Assembly (NCBI GenBank): GCA_025363475.1
Contig: JANYDS010000012.1
Location: forward strand, 35,753 to 99,752
Length of the DNA stretch: 64,000 bases
Direction: 5' to 3'
Origin: Terriglobia bacterium
GTDB lineage: Bacteria; Acidobacteriota; Terriglobia; Bryobacterales; Bryobacteraceae
The translations under genes and the position numbers were made by a program. Positions within the stretch are counted from its first letter, which is position 1. Each line of letters begins with the position of its first letter. Shown in pieces: positions 53,119 through 61,272 of the stretch. The notes beneath the pieces were generated by a model. The model was not told the origin of the DNA. It saw nothing but the letters and a program-made list of their open reading frames with translations, and did not search any database.

Positions 53119-53976
53119 CTACCGCTGAAAGGAATGGTAGTGAAATCCATCATCCTGCGTGCCGTTGTCAGCGACACCCATAGTAAGGGCTTGATCCAGC
53201 CGGAAGGTGATGACCGATTCCGCCGGAATCCTCAACTCGCGGCCGCGTGTGGTCATCTGCCCGACAGCGCCGCCCGCAGCACCAATGCCGGCGCCGATGG
53301 CAGCTCCCTTGCCGCCTCCGGCAATCGCGCCGATGATGGCTCCCAGAATCGCGCCGCCGCCCACGAATTCACCCGTGCGCTGGTTGGCCCCCACGCCGTT
53401 CCTTGAATTCGCTGACTGGATGCGTTCCGGAGATGCTTCCAGGGCGTAACGCTGGCCGTTGACCATGACTGACTCCAAGTCGACAACCAGATTCTGATCT
53501 TGCTCCACACGGACGATCAGTTCAACATTTGAACCGCGCGGGATAGCGAGTTCGCCATTGGAGCCGACCACATCCTGAGCGACAGTACCCGTAAAGATGC
53601 GACCATCCACCCGGTTGGCGTTGATGGTTTCGTCAGTCCGGATGGTTAGTGTGCTGCCACCCTCGATACGAGTCATGCGGGCGTACTGCAGACCCGGTTC
53701 GGGGGGCAGCTGAAATTCGGCGCGGCAGCCGTGGTCCACCCAGACACCACGCTCGTCCTGCCCCCAGGTATAGCCCTCAATACATCGAACGTTGCCCAGT
53801 TGCCGGGTGAGGCGAATGTCACCGCGGGACGTATCGGCATCACAGTATGCGATCTCTCCATTGTTGGATGAACAGGAGAAGGTCCCACCCGTGCGTTCCT
53901 GCGCCTGAACCGGCAGCGTAATAAACAAAGTGGTCAGAAGGGCCAGGCCCAGTGTTCGTGCGGCATTTTTTAGCAT
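53119..53976 (-). CDS. exported DUF3011-type protein with glycine zipper
   Basis: The product is 285 residues with a signal peptide (LGLALLTTLFITLPVQAQ). An N-terminal cysteine-containing domain (FSCSSNNGEIAYCDAD ... VRCIEGYTWGQDERGVWVDHGC) matches DUF3011. A central strand-rich domain follows, then a glycine-zipper membrane-inserting segment GGGAILGAIIGAIAGGGKG. It is probably an envelope protein. It ends 17 nt before the argG start and is transcribed in the same direction, so the two could be co-transcribed. Confidence 0.75.
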   Translation of the reverse strand: MLKNAARTLGLALLTTLFITLPVQAQERTGGTFSCSSNNGEIAYCDADTSRGDIRLTRQLGNVRCIEGYTWGQDERGVWVDHGCRAEFQLPPEPGLQYARMTRIEGGSTLTIRTDETINANRVDGRIFTGTVAQDVVGSNGELAIPRGSNVELIVRVEQDQNLVVDLESVMVNGQRYALEASPERIQSANSRNGVGANQRTGEFVGGGAILGAIIGAIAGGGKGAAIGAGIGAAGGAVGQMTTRGRELRIPAESVITFRLDQALTMGVADNGTQDDGFHYHSFQR

Positions 53977-54111
53977 ATGGCTGTTGTGGGGTAAAGCACG
54001 CCGAATGCCAAAGCTGCGTGATTATTTACTGTTCACAATCGCAGGCCAGCAGTATTATTCGGCATTCCCGTACGTCTGCAGCTGTGCAGGGAAAAGGGGA
54101 ATCATTAGGTT

Positions 54112-54687
54112 ATGTTCCAAAAATTAGCATCGTCCGCGTTTGTCTTCGGTTCGCTCGTGGCGGCACTAACACCGGCTGCCGGGCTTGCTCAAGGGCACCG
54201 TGGAAACGACGGCGGTCAGCGCGACAGCAGCCGTATCGGCGGCCTGTCGCAACGGGGCGGCGATAACTACAACAGAGGCCAGAGCTATTCCGGGGCAAAC
54301 CGAAATGATGCCTCACGTTCCGGCGGGCAGAATTACTCCAGACAGCGTGGTGGAGAAGAACGGCATGAGAATAACCGCGACTACCGCCGTTATGAGGGCT
54401 CGCGCTCTTACCGGCGTCCCGCTTATCGAGGCTACTCCGGAACGAGTTTCTATCTTGGTTTCGGTCAGGGTTATGGATCTGGATATGCTTACAACCCCGG
54501 CTACTCGTACGGGTCCGGCTATTCCTACGCGCCAGATTATTATTATCAGCAGACACCCCGGCAGAGTTGCTCGTCTGGTGCATACGACCGGTATGGCCGG
54601 TGGATTCCATACCCTGACTGCTATGAAGACCAGCAGTATCAGGACTACGACCAATACCAGCAGTACTACGATCCGCGTCGGCGCTAA
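54112..54687 (+). CDS. exported Gly/Tyr/Arg-rich low-complexity protein
   Basis: The product is 191 residues. The signal peptide FVFGSLVAALTPAAGLAQG is followed by a Gly/Arg/Ser/Asn-rich half and a Tyr/Gly-rich half (YLGFGQGYGSGYAYNPGYSYG). It ends in a Tyr/Gln/Asp tail. Two overlapping alternative ORFs exist in other frames. This frame is preferred because it alone has a signal peptide and the repetitive composition of known exported disordered proteins. The function is unknown; surface or matrix association is a guess. Confidence 0.7.
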   Translation: MFQKLASSAFVFGSLVAALTPAAGLAQGHRGNDGGQRDSSRIGGLSQRGGDNYNRGQSYSGANRNDASRSGGQNYSRQRGGEERHENNRDYRRYEGSRSYRRPAYRGYSGTSFYLGFGQGYGSGYAYNPGYSYGSGYSYAPDYYYQQTPRQSCSSGAYDRYGRWIPYPDCYEDQQYQDYDQYQQYYDPRRR

Positions 54688-54692
54688 AACGT

Positions 54693-54718
54693 CGCAGCCG
54701 CTCGAAAGGGCGGCTGCG
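54693..54718. terminator. bidirectional hairpin between convergent genes
   Basis: CGCAGCCGC and GCGGCTGCG form a perfect 9-bp stem with an 8-nt loop between the convergent stop codons at 54687 and 54719. T tracts are weak (TTTT only on the minus side), so it may be a partly rho-dependent terminator. Its last bases abut the mechanosensitive channel stop. Confidence 0.7.
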
Positions 54719-56440
54719 CTACGTCTTCACCTCGCCGTGCAGCAGCCCCAGAACTTCCTGGTAGAGCCGGTTCCTCACCTCGAAGCGATTCCCTGCCCGC
54801 GTCACGTAACGGACCACGATGTCGATTCCTGAAGGCCCGGGGCGAACGTCCACAGCGGGTTCGGTCGCGAAATGCCTGCTCACGCGTTTCCATTCCTGCT
54901 CCGCCTGTTGCGCATCCTTCGCCGTTTCTTCCACCACTTGGGCCCGTACCTGCTCAATCGTTTTGTAAGCATCCCGACCGGCCGGAATGCCGACCCGGAT
55001 CTCATCCCACATCCACTGCCCTGTAGTTGAGAAGTTAAAATACTGGCCCCTGATCGCGAAACTGTTAGTGAACGCCGTGCGGCGACCCGTAGGCCGGCCT
55101 TTATCTGAAGAATTTCCTGTTTCCAGCATGGATGTCCGGAAGATGCCGATACTTACGATCTCTCCTGCTATGCCGTTAATTTCAACCCAGTCGCCGATGC
55201 GGATACCATTCTTGCCCATGAGAACAAACCAGCCGAAGAAAGCGATGATGAAATCCTGCAGGGCAACAGTAAGGCCTGCTGTCGCCAAACCCAGGATAGT
55301 GGGCAACTGGTTCGGCACGCCGAACACCACCAGCAGAATCAACAGCGCACCAGTGAACTCGATCGCCAGCTTCACCATGGTGCCCAGCGTCTGCATTCGG
55401 CGCTGGTCGAGCGCAGGCCTGCGCGCCAGACGCACAGCGAGCTCATCAAGGACCAGAACACAGATGACAATAAACGCGATCAGAGCAAACGACTGGAGGA
55501 TCAGATGCCATGTCATCCGGTGCTGCAGCAACACCTGCGCAGCCCACGCGTCATAGGTTGTTGCCAGTTGACTTTGTGTTTCAATCCGGTCGTCAAAGAT
55601 ACCAAGTAACTGACTCCGGGCGGTCTGGCTGCTCAGTGTGGCCAGACGCGAAGCCTTGTCGCGCTTGTCTGCTGCTACGGCTTGAACACGCTCCAGCTGG
55701 TTATGCTGCATCGTCAAAGCTGCGGCATTATCGCGCGATCTCTTAGCCGCCTCGCCGAGCAGACGGTATCTGGTCCGCTGCTCAAACCACGCGCCGATAT
55801 GGGCGCTGACCGTGGCCCGCCCGGCGGCAACAACAGCCGACGGACCGGGATTGGTAACCTGCGCGTCATACTTTTTCAGCGAGGCTTCGTGGGCTGCTAA
55901 TTCCTCCTGAATGCGACCCCGCTGGTCACCTCCAGCACGCGTCAAATCCTGTTGCGCTTCCGTGAACTGATCGGTGTCAAGGCCCAGTTGCGCTTTCGCA
56001 AGGTCCAGATCGTCTTTGGGATCGTGTGCGGTCAACTGGCGGACCCGCACCTGATCGCCGGCAACGATTTCCTGCAGGCGCGCCACCCTTTGCGTCAGCG
56101 CCGTTGCTTCTTTTGAAAGCGGCTGGGTCTGGATGGTGGCCTGGCGAAGCGCAACCGCAAATGCCTGGTCCACTTCGTGATCGGCAAGATGCTCGGCCGT
56201 GCGAGCGTATTCGGATTCTTCCAGGGAGACGGCCAGAGCAGCCAGCGCCTCCGCGGTTCGCCACGGTTCAAGATTGACAATAGTCGGGGGGCCAGCGCCT
56301 GGATTCACCCGGTCCTGATGCCCGCGAAGGAAAGGCAAATGCTCCATCGCATCCCGCGTGTTCCACGAGAGAGCAATTAACACTGCCATCAGGCCCAGCA
56401 GGCCCGCTATGAAAACCCACCTAAATCTGCTCGCCATCAC
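54719..56440 (-). CDS. MscS-family mechanosensitive channel with large periplasmic domain
   Basis: The product is 573 residues. The first helix (WVFIAGLLGLMAVLIALSW) precedes a coiled-coil-rich periplasmic region of about 280 residues. Helices near 315-400 follow, and then the MscS pore and upper beta domain (LGLATAGLTVALQDFIIAFFGWFVLMGKN, IRIGDWVEINGIAGEIVSIG, quoted as separate blocks). It releases solutes on hypo-osmotic stress. The long N-terminal extension puts it with the larger MscS relatives. It is followed on the same strand by nothing; the zinc mini-gene lies upstream. Confidence 0.88.
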   Translation of the reverse strand: MMASRFRWVFIAGLLGLMAVLIALSWNTRDAMEHLPFLRGHQDRVNPGAGPPTIVNLEPWRTAEALAALAVSLEESEYARTAEHLADHEVDQAFAVALRQATIQTQPLSKEATALTQRVARLQEIVAGDQVRVRQLTAHDPKDDLDLAKAQLGLDTDQFTEAQQDLTRAGGDQRGRIQEELAAHEASLKKYDAQVTNPGPSAVVAAGRATVSAHIGAWFEQRTRYRLLGEAAKRSRDNAAALTMQHNQLERVQAVAADKRDKASRLATLSSQTARSQLLGIFDDRIETQSQLATTYDAWAAQVLLQHRMTWHLILQSFALIAFIVICVLVLDELAVRLARRPALDQRRMQTLGTMVKLAIEFTGALLILLVVFGVPNQLPTILGLATAGLTVALQDFIIAFFGWFVLMGKNGIRIGDWVEINGIAGEIVSIGIFRTSMLETGNSSDKGRPTGRRTAFTNSFAIRGQYFNFSTTGQWMWDEIRVGIPAGRDAYKTIEQVRAQVVEETAKDAQQAEQEWKRVSRHFATEPAVDVRPGPSGIDIVVRYVTRAGNRFEVRNRLYQEVLGLLHGEVKT

Positions 56441-56485
56441 TCAATTGCCATAACTTGATTATCGGCGAGCGCGTTTGAAAAGGCG

Positions 56486-56647
56486 CTAAGGAACGTTTTC
56501 AGCTTTACGTTTGCCTGAGCCCTGACATTGGGGACAGTCACCTGTACCTGCGCAGTTGAAGCACTGGCCTCCGTTACCGGTTCCCTTGCAGGTAGTGCAT
56601 TGACCTGTTGCGCCGCATACGTTGCATTTGACTCTTTCTTCATCCAT
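56486..56647 (-). CDS. 53-residue DnaJ-type zinc-finger protein
   Basis: This gene is too short for the ORF track. From ATG 56647 the frame reads MDEERVKCNVCGATG, then CTTCKGTG, CFNCAGTG and CPQCQGSG, ending KRKAENVP at 56486. Four CxxCxxxG units are the zinc-binding pattern of DnaJ's cysteine-rich domain, here as a stand-alone protein with no J-domain. It may bind unfolded protein or act as a zinc-dependent chaperone or adaptor. The track ORF 56437-56685 is the same DNA in a wrong frame. It is divergent from the lipase gene by 49 bp. Confidence 0.8.
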   Translation of the reverse strand: MDEERVKCNVCGATGQCTTCKGTGNGGQCFNCAGTGDCPQCQGSGKRKAENVP

Positions 56648-56696
56648 GCCCGAAGGCAGAGCACGTATTGGCCCATTGGTTGCACGGCTGAACAGG

Positions 56697-58442
56697 GTGA
56701 AGAGACTTTTAACTGCGACGCTCCTGTTAACGTGCGCGGCGCAGGCTCAACTGGTTAGCAATCCCAGTGCGGTTCCGCGAACCGGGCGAACGCCCGTCGT
56801 GTTTTTGAACGGGTTTGAAACCAACTGCCCAGGGGCTTCGTTCGCCCACGCTTTCGGCACAGCCGATCAGGTGTTGCAGGCCAACGGCATCGCCAGTGTG
56901 TTTTTCAATAACTGCGCCATACCAGGCGCACCATCCATCGAGAAGCTCGGCGCGGCATTCGGAACATTTCTCGCCAGCCTGACGTATGAAGACGGCCAGT
57001 CAATCGCCATCGTTGACGCTGTAAGCTACAGCATGGGCGGGCTGATTCTGCGCAGTTACCTGAGTGGCAAGCAGGAAGCGCAATCAACCTTTGCGCCCCC
57101 ATTCCCGACGCGGATCAGGAAAGCTGTCTTCATCGCCACACCCAATTTCGGAACCCCCGTGGCAGGCTTGGCGTTCGGCAGTGGCGTCCAAGCCGATGAA
57201 CTCTCCAGCGGTAGTAATTTTCTTATGGACCTGAACACGTGGAACCAGAACCACGATGATTTGAGGGGTATCGACGCCATCGCAATAGCGGGAACAGGTG
57301 GCACGGGCCTGGCATCACGGCCGGGCTTCGACGACGGACTGGTTCCACTTAGCAGCGGTTCGCTTCGCTTCTACCTGCCAGGCAGGACGCGTGTACTGCC
57401 CCTGTGTCATGTCGCCAGCCCCGGCTTATTAACGCTCACCGGTTTCTGTGCGCCGAATTCGAAAGGCATTGCCCGGGTTACAACTGCAGGCGATGACAAC
57501 GCGCGCATCATCGTCTCGTTCCTGACCGGAAGCGCCGAATGGCAACTAATCGGTACCAGCGCAGAACAAGCTCCCCTGTTACAAACCGGCAGCGGTATCC
57601 TCGTGCGGGCGCGCAACGCGACCGATGTCAGGATTGACCCCTCGTCAGTCGTCGCCACACCCGCCAGCGGACCGGCTAAAACCCTGAACATGTCGAACAG
57701 CGAGATCGCCTACACCGATTTGATTACGGCGGGCGCAGGCACCATAACCGTGAGTGCAGGGGCGCAGGGCTTCACCCAGTCGTATGACTTCCAGGCTGGC
57801 GGTGCGCAGGCTTTAGTGATTAAGCCCGGTCCCGCAGTGAAAGCGGTAGTGCCTGCTGCCGCTGTGGTCTTTCCGCTGGTTGTTGCACCCCGCATGATTG
57901 TTTCTCTTTACGGAAGCGGAATGGAGCAGGCCTCAGTGACAGTGAACGGGACCGCGGCCCCGGTGCTCTATGGTTCCGGGTTGCAGATCAACACTGTATT
58001 GCCCGCCGATACCGGGATTGGACTGGCCCGGCTGAACGTGCGGAATGCCGGGGGTTCACAGAGCATCAACGTGTTAACCGAGCCTGCGTTTCCTGCTGTG
58101 TTTTCCCTAAACCCGAACGGCGATGCGGCCGCACTCAATGCACTCACAAGCGTGATCGTTTCGCGGTCTAATCCTCTGCGCGCGGGCGATTATGTGGAGC
58201 TGTTCCTGACAGGTTTAGGCACCACACTCAGCCGTGACGCGTTCGATTGGGCGCTGCTTCAGCCGGTGGTAACTGTGGGCGGAATTGAGTGCCCGGTAAC
58301 CTTCGCCGGTGCCGCCCCCGGCTTCAACGGTCTCGATCAAATCAACTGCCGCATCCCGGCAGGCTTGGGGCTGCAGGATGCGGCGGTTATCGTTCGCAGC
58401 GGCGAGAGATCAAGCCCTGCAACAAAACTTGCCGTCCAGTAA
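56697..58442 (+). CDS. secreted lipase-like alpha/beta hydrolase with TIGR03437 C-terminal domain
   Basis: The start was set at GTG 56697 (MKRLLTATLLLTCAAQAQ, a signal peptide). The product is 581 residues. The alpha/beta hydrolase part (about 35-300) has VVFLNGFETNCPG and the nucleophile elbow VSYSMGGLILRSYLSG (G-x-S-x-G form S-Y-S-M-G). The C-terminal about 200 residues (VAPRMIVSLYGSGMEQASV, VLYGSGLQINTVLPAD, VELFLTGLGTT, DQINCRIPAGL) are the TIGR03437 domain known from Solibacter-type proteins. It likely acts on lipids or esters outside the cell. Confidence 0.82.
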   Translation: MKRLLTATLLLTCAAQAQLVSNPSAVPRTGRTPVVFLNGFETNCPGASFAHAFGTADQVLQANGIASVFFNNCAIPGAPSIEKLGAAFGTFLASLTYEDGQSIAIVDAVSYSMGGLILRSYLSGKQEAQSTFAPPFPTRIRKAVFIATPNFGTPVAGLAFGSGVQADELSSGSNFLMDLNTWNQNHDDLRGIDAIAIAGTGGTGLASRPGFDDGLVPLSSGSLRFYLPGRTRVLPLCHVASPGLLTLTGFCAPNSKGIARVTTAGDDNARIIVSFLTGSAEWQLIGTSAEQAPLLQTGSGILVRARNATDVRIDPSSVVATPASGPAKTLNMSNSEIAYTDLITAGAGTITVSAGAQGFTQSYDFQAGGAQALVIKPGPAVKAVVPAAAVVFPLVVAPRMIVSLYGSGMEQASVTVNGTAAPVLYGSGLQINTVLPADTGIGLARLNVRNAGGSQSINVLTEPAFPAVFSLNPNGDAAALNALTSVIVSRSNPLRAGDYVELFLTGLGTTLSRDAFDWALLQPVVTVGGIECPVTFAGAAPGFNGLDQINCRIPAGLGLQDAAVIVRSGERSSPATKLAVQ

Positions 58443-58447
58443 ATTCT

Positions 58448-59269
58448 TCATTGACTGATAAATTCGAGCAGTTCCTGATTCAGGCGGTCAGCGTCAGTGA
58501 CACCCAGTCCGTGAGGCGCGCCTTCGTATTCGCTGAGTGTGGCATTCGGCAAAATTTTCACGGCACGCCGGGCGGACACGTCGATGGGCACCGTGGCATC
58601 TTTGGTGCCATGAATAATTCGAACGGGAATCATGATCCGTTTCATCTCTTCGCGAAAGTCCGTAGTGGACCAGGCTTTGGCTGCTTCCAGTGTGGAACGG
58701 AGCGAGCCGGTCATGGCCATCTCCTGAGTCCAGTCTAAAACGGCCTGAGAGACAGTGTGATCAAGCACTGTGCGGCCATAGAAGGTCTTGCCGAAGTCTT
58801 CCATGAAAGCGGGCCGGTCTGCAATGATGCCGCGGGCAATGTTTTGGAATACTTCGGCGTCAATACCTTCAGGATTGTCCGCCGTCTTCAACAGAAAAGG
58901 CGTGATAGCCGAAATCAGCACGGCTTTGTTCACTCGGCTGGCGCCGTAATGGCTCAGGTAGCGAACCACCTCGCCGCCACCCATGGAAAAGCCCGCTAAA
59001 GTGGCACCGTGCAGGTCAAGACCTGTCATTAGAGAGTTAAGATCCGCCGCGAAGGTGTCGTAGTCATACCCCTTCCACGGCTGGCCGGACCGGCCGAAGC
59101 CGCGACGATCATAGTTGATCACCCGGAGTCCGTGTTCGGCCAGAAAACAGGATTGTTTCTCCCAGCTGTCGCCTGTAAGCGGCCAGCCATGAATGAGGAT
59201 CACGGGAATTCCGGTGCCCCAGTCGCGGTAGTAAATTTGCGTTCCGTCGGTTGCTGTAACAAATGGCAT
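58448..59269 (-). CDS. alpha/beta hydrolase, non-haem haloperoxidase type
   Basis: The start was set at ATG 59269 (MPFVTATDGTQIYYRDWGTG), the usual N-terminus; the track adds twelve residues. The product is 273 residues. It has an oxyanion motif IHGWPLTGDSW, nucleophile elbow LAGFSMGGGEVVRYL, acid region IIHGTKDATVPID and catalytic His in EGAPHGLGVTDAD. This set matches cofactor-free chloroperoxidases/esterases. The gene is convergent with the lipase gene and divergent from the DsrE gene. Confidence 0.9.
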   Translation of the reverse strand: MPFVTATDGTQIYYRDWGTGIPVILIHGWPLTGDSWEKQSCFLAEHGLRVINYDRRGFGRSGQPWKGYDYDTFAADLNSLMTGLDLHGATLAGFSMGGGEVVRYLSHYGASRVNKAVLISAITPFLLKTADNPEGIDAEVFQNIARGIIADRPAFMEDFGKTFYGRTVLDHTVSQAVLDWTQEMAMTGSLRSTLEAAKAWSTTDFREEMKRIMIPVRIIHGTKDATVPIDVSARRAVKILPNATLSEYEGAPHGLGVTDADRLNQELLEFISQ

Positions 59270-59337
59270 CGTGCCTTCCATCCGGCACGTCTTGGGCCAT
59301 CTCACCTGTCAGTAAAATGCTCTAAGATTGGTCACAT

Positions 59338-59763
59338 ATGAAAAAACTCATTCTTTCCGTCGCCGCGCTGCTGCTGGTTCTTGGGGTTGCCGCTGTTTCG
59401 CAAACGCCCGCCGTTCCCAAACATCATGTAGTGTTTCAGTTGACTGAACCTGAAGGGTCAGCGTGGAATCTGCTGGTGCTGCATGTGCAGAATTCGCGGG
59501 AAGCTCTGGCGAAGGACGGAGGCTCGGAAATGCAAGTGGTGTTCTTCGGCCCCGGCCTCAACATGCTGAAGAAGACCAATACAGCCTATGCAGAACGTTT
59601 GAAGCAGCTCTCTGACCTTGGGGTCCAACTCAGCGCCTGTCAGAATGCCATGAGGCTGATGAACGTGAAGACCGAAGATATGTTCGGGTTTGTGGGGCAG
59701 GTGGATTCAGGTGTGGCGGAACTGGCGCGCAAGCAGGAAGCGGGCTGGGCCTACATTCACTAG
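59338..59763 (+). CDS. exported DsrE-family protein
   Basis: The product is 141 residues with a signal peptide (LILSVAALLLVLGVAAVSQ). The remainder matches the DsrE/DsrF-like fold (HHVVFQLTEPEGSAWNLLVLHVQNSREAL, MQVVFFGPGLNML, LGVQLSACQNAMRLMNV). A conserved cysteine lies in SACQNAM, the position used for persulfide relay in DsrE relatives. Periplasmic versions occur near sulfur or stress genes. The exact role is unknown. Confidence 0.85.
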   Translation: MKKLILSVAALLLVLGVAAVSQTPAVPKHHVVFQLTEPEGSAWNLLVLHVQNSREALAKDGGSEMQVVFFGPGLNMLKKTNTAYAERLKQLSDLGVQLSACQNAMRLMNVKTEDMFGFVGQVDSGVAELARKQEAGWAYIH

Positions 59764-59769
59764 ACCGGG

Positions 59770-59925
59770 TCAGACTGCCGGGACCTGCCAGCGGAACAGA
59801 TAGAACGGGTGTCCGCAGAGGTCGCAGCGGCACGGCTGCAACAGCCACCGAAACGCTCTTTCGATCGCGTTCTGCATGCCCACCTGGCGGTAGTCTATGG
59901 ATTTGCAGTGTGGGCAGCGGCTCAT
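59770..59925 (-). CDS. 51-residue zinc-ribbon protein
   Basis: This gene was missed by the ORF track. ATG 59925 overlaps the upstream stop (ATGA). The frame reads MSRCPHCKSIDYRQV, then an amphipathic stretch IERAFRWLLQPCRCDLCGHPF, ending in WQVPAV at 59770. CPHC and CRCDLC make a zinc-ribbon pair. Such mini-proteins are common in Acidobacteria but unnamed. The track's plus ORF 59809-60006 is its antisense shadow. Confidence 0.75.
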   Translation of the reverse strand: MSRCPHCKSIDYRQVGMQNAIERAFRWLLQPCRCDLCGHPFYLFRWQVPAV

Positions 59926-60140
59926 GCCGCTGTGCTCTCGGGTGTGATCACAGTTGCGGTCACAGCTGCGCTGGCAGGGGTGGAATTTTTCAAGGCGGTT
60001 GTATGAGGGCTGGAAGGACGACTCGCTTCGCGGGCAGCGCGCACCTGTTCGGGTGTGCGGACGTCAGGTTCGGATAACTTAACCCGTTCGCGTGCGCGGG
60101 TCACCTGGCGTTTGTGTCGTTTCATCAGTCTTTTGTTCAT
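59922..60140 (-). CDS. small basic protein, unknown
   Basis: The product is 72 residues. The N-terminal half is strongly basic and helical (MNKRLMKRHKRQVTRARERVKL), followed by SEPDVRTPEQVRAAREASRP and a Thr/Ala-rich tail. No family is recognised. Its stop overlaps the zinc-ribbon ATG and its start overlaps the next upstream gene by 62 nt, so it belongs to a tight small-gene operon. The overlap pattern supports it being real. Confidence 0.6.
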   Translation of the reverse strand: MNKRLMKRHKRQVTRARERVKLSEPDVRTPEQVRAAREASRPSSPHTTALKNSTPASAAVTATVITPESTAA

Positions 60141-60294
60141 TATTTTCCTCTGCTGCCGGACCGGCCGGATGGGCGATCACGGTGCTGTCGCTGGCTTCGC
60201 CAGGCGGGTGTGGCTTCATCAGGTCGGGTCGTGGTTCAGTGAGATAGTCAACCACGCGCTCAATCAAATCGGAAGTACTTGTTTTCGCTGTCAT
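60079..60294 (-). CDS. small acidic/Thr-Pro-rich protein, unknown
   Basis: The start was set at ATG 60294 behind AAGGAGACGC, a strong Shine-Dalgarno; the track's longer start has none. The 71-residue product opens MTAKTSTSDLIERVVDYLTEPRP and becomes low-complexity (PAGPAAEENNEQKTDETTQT). No family is recognised. It overlaps the basic-protein gene by 62 nt in another frame, which is long, so one of the two might start later. Confidence 0.55.
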   Translation of the reverse strand: MTAKTSTSDLIERVVDYLTEPRPDLMKPHPPGEASDSTVIAHPAGPAAEENNEQKTDETTQTPGDPRTRTG

Positions 60295-60322
60295 GGATTC
60301 TGCGTCTCCTTCTTCCAGCTCT

Positions 60323-60712
60323 TTACTCAAGTCTTGCCGCCCTTGCCGCACGAATGATCTGATACCGGGGATCACTGAAGATCAACTGGCGCACCTGGTC
60401 AGTTAATTCCTGCCAGTCGCGGATAAAATATCCCGCACTGTCACTCGAAAGAACTTCAGTCTTCTTCTCTTCGAGGATCACCAGAATCGCTTCAGTATCA
60501 AGCCTGTCCAGTTCGGCCTGTTTTTCCGCAGCCTGCCGAAAAGCATTGGCCACACGGTCAAATTCAAGTGCCACCCTGGGTATGATTTGCACGGCCCATT
60601 CGATTTGACTGGGTGTACCCGTCATCCGGGATTCTGTGCGGTTTTTCGGAGAGCCGCCTTCGTCTTCCCACGATTCTACAGCTTCACGGGCTTCAACGAC
60701 GGGCGGGGTCAC
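60323..60712 (-). CDS. conserved hypothetical helical protein
   Basis: The product is 129 residues starting at GTG 60712, which overlaps the stress-protein stop (GTGA, 60709-60712). The sequence is mainly helical and soluble (IIPRVALEFDRVANAFRQAAEKQAELDRLD, WQELTDQVRQLIFSDPRYQIIRAARAARLE, quoted in parts). No family is recognised. Translational overlap with the upstream gene suggests joint function in the same stress cluster. Confidence 0.65.
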   Translation of the reverse strand: MTPPVVEAREAVESWEDEGGSPKNRTESRMTGTPSQIEWAVQIIPRVALEFDRVANAFRQAAEKQAELDRLDTEAILVILEEKKTEVLSSDSAGYFIRDWQELTDQVRQLIFSDPRYQIIRAARAARLE

Positions 60713-61218
60713 ACTCCCACCATATCCTGTAGCGTCACCGGGTGCATGACTAATTTGGCGCGCTCCAGTTCTTCCTTCGTGCCATGGGCAACCAGCAGGA
60801 ACTTATCGGACTTGATCGCAGCTTCATATTCGACGATGCTGTCCCTGGGAATGCCCAGGCTGTAGAGGCCCGCGCCAACAGCACCCAGTCCGCCGGCAAC
60901 AATTGCCCCTTCAAGGCCGGCAACCATCGCCGCCACAAGGGGTCCGGCCACCAGCACAGGCCCGACTCCCGGAATGGCGAAGAAAGCGGAACCCAGCAGC
61001 AGTCCCCAGATCCCGCCCCAGAAGGCACCAGAAGAGCCCCAGCGCTTCATGCGATCCCCGGCATTGTAATAGCCAACGACGTGTTCATCGGTATGATAGT
61101 CACGCCCGATGATGGAAAGTTTCGTCATATCGAAACCAGAGTGCTGAAGTTCCTTCAGCGCTTGTTCTGCTTCATCGTGAGTTTCGTAAATAGCAACCAC
61201 AGCTGTATTGTCTGACAT
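60709..61218 (-). CDS. DUF1269/general-stress-type protein with hydrophobic core
   Basis: The start was set at ATG 61218 behind AAAGGAAAAATT. The product is 169 residues. An N-terminal ferredoxin-like part (VVAIYETHDEAEQALKELQHSGFDMTKLSIIG, quoted as the general-stress-protein 17M signature region) is followed by a glycine-rich membrane-inserting hairpin (GVGPVLVAGPLVAAMVAGLEGAIVAGG). A C-terminal copy-like end follows (SDKFLLVAHGTKEELERAK). Related proteins are induced by stress; their mechanism is unclear. It is upstream in a minus-strand run of small genes. Confidence 0.85.
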   Translation of the reverse strand: MSDNTAVVAIYETHDEAEQALKELQHSGFDMTKLSIIGRDYHTDEHVVGYYNAGDRMKRWGSSGAFWGGIWGLLLGSAFFAIPGVGPVLVAGPLVAAMVAGLEGAIVAGGLGAVGAGLYSLGIPRDSIVEYEAAIKSDKFLLVAHGTKEELERAKLVMHPVTLQDMVGV

Positions 61219-61272
61219 AATTTTTCCTTTGAGCGACGGGGCCGGAAGCAATTTTTACCGGCCCCGTCAGTG

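Noticed and set aside
54110-54832. Overlapping ORFs 54110-54610 (-) and 54185-54832 (+)
   Set aside because: Alternative frames of the exported Gly/Tyr-rich gene; neither has a signal peptide or family features.
56437-56685. 82-residue minus-strand ORF
   Set aside because: Another frame on the same strand carries the four CxxCxxxG zinc units, so this one is a shadow.
59809-60006. 65-residue plus-strand ORF with a hydrophobic stretch
   Set aside because: The minus strand encodes a zinc ribbon with CPHC and CRCDLC translationally coupled to its neighbour, which explains this DNA better.
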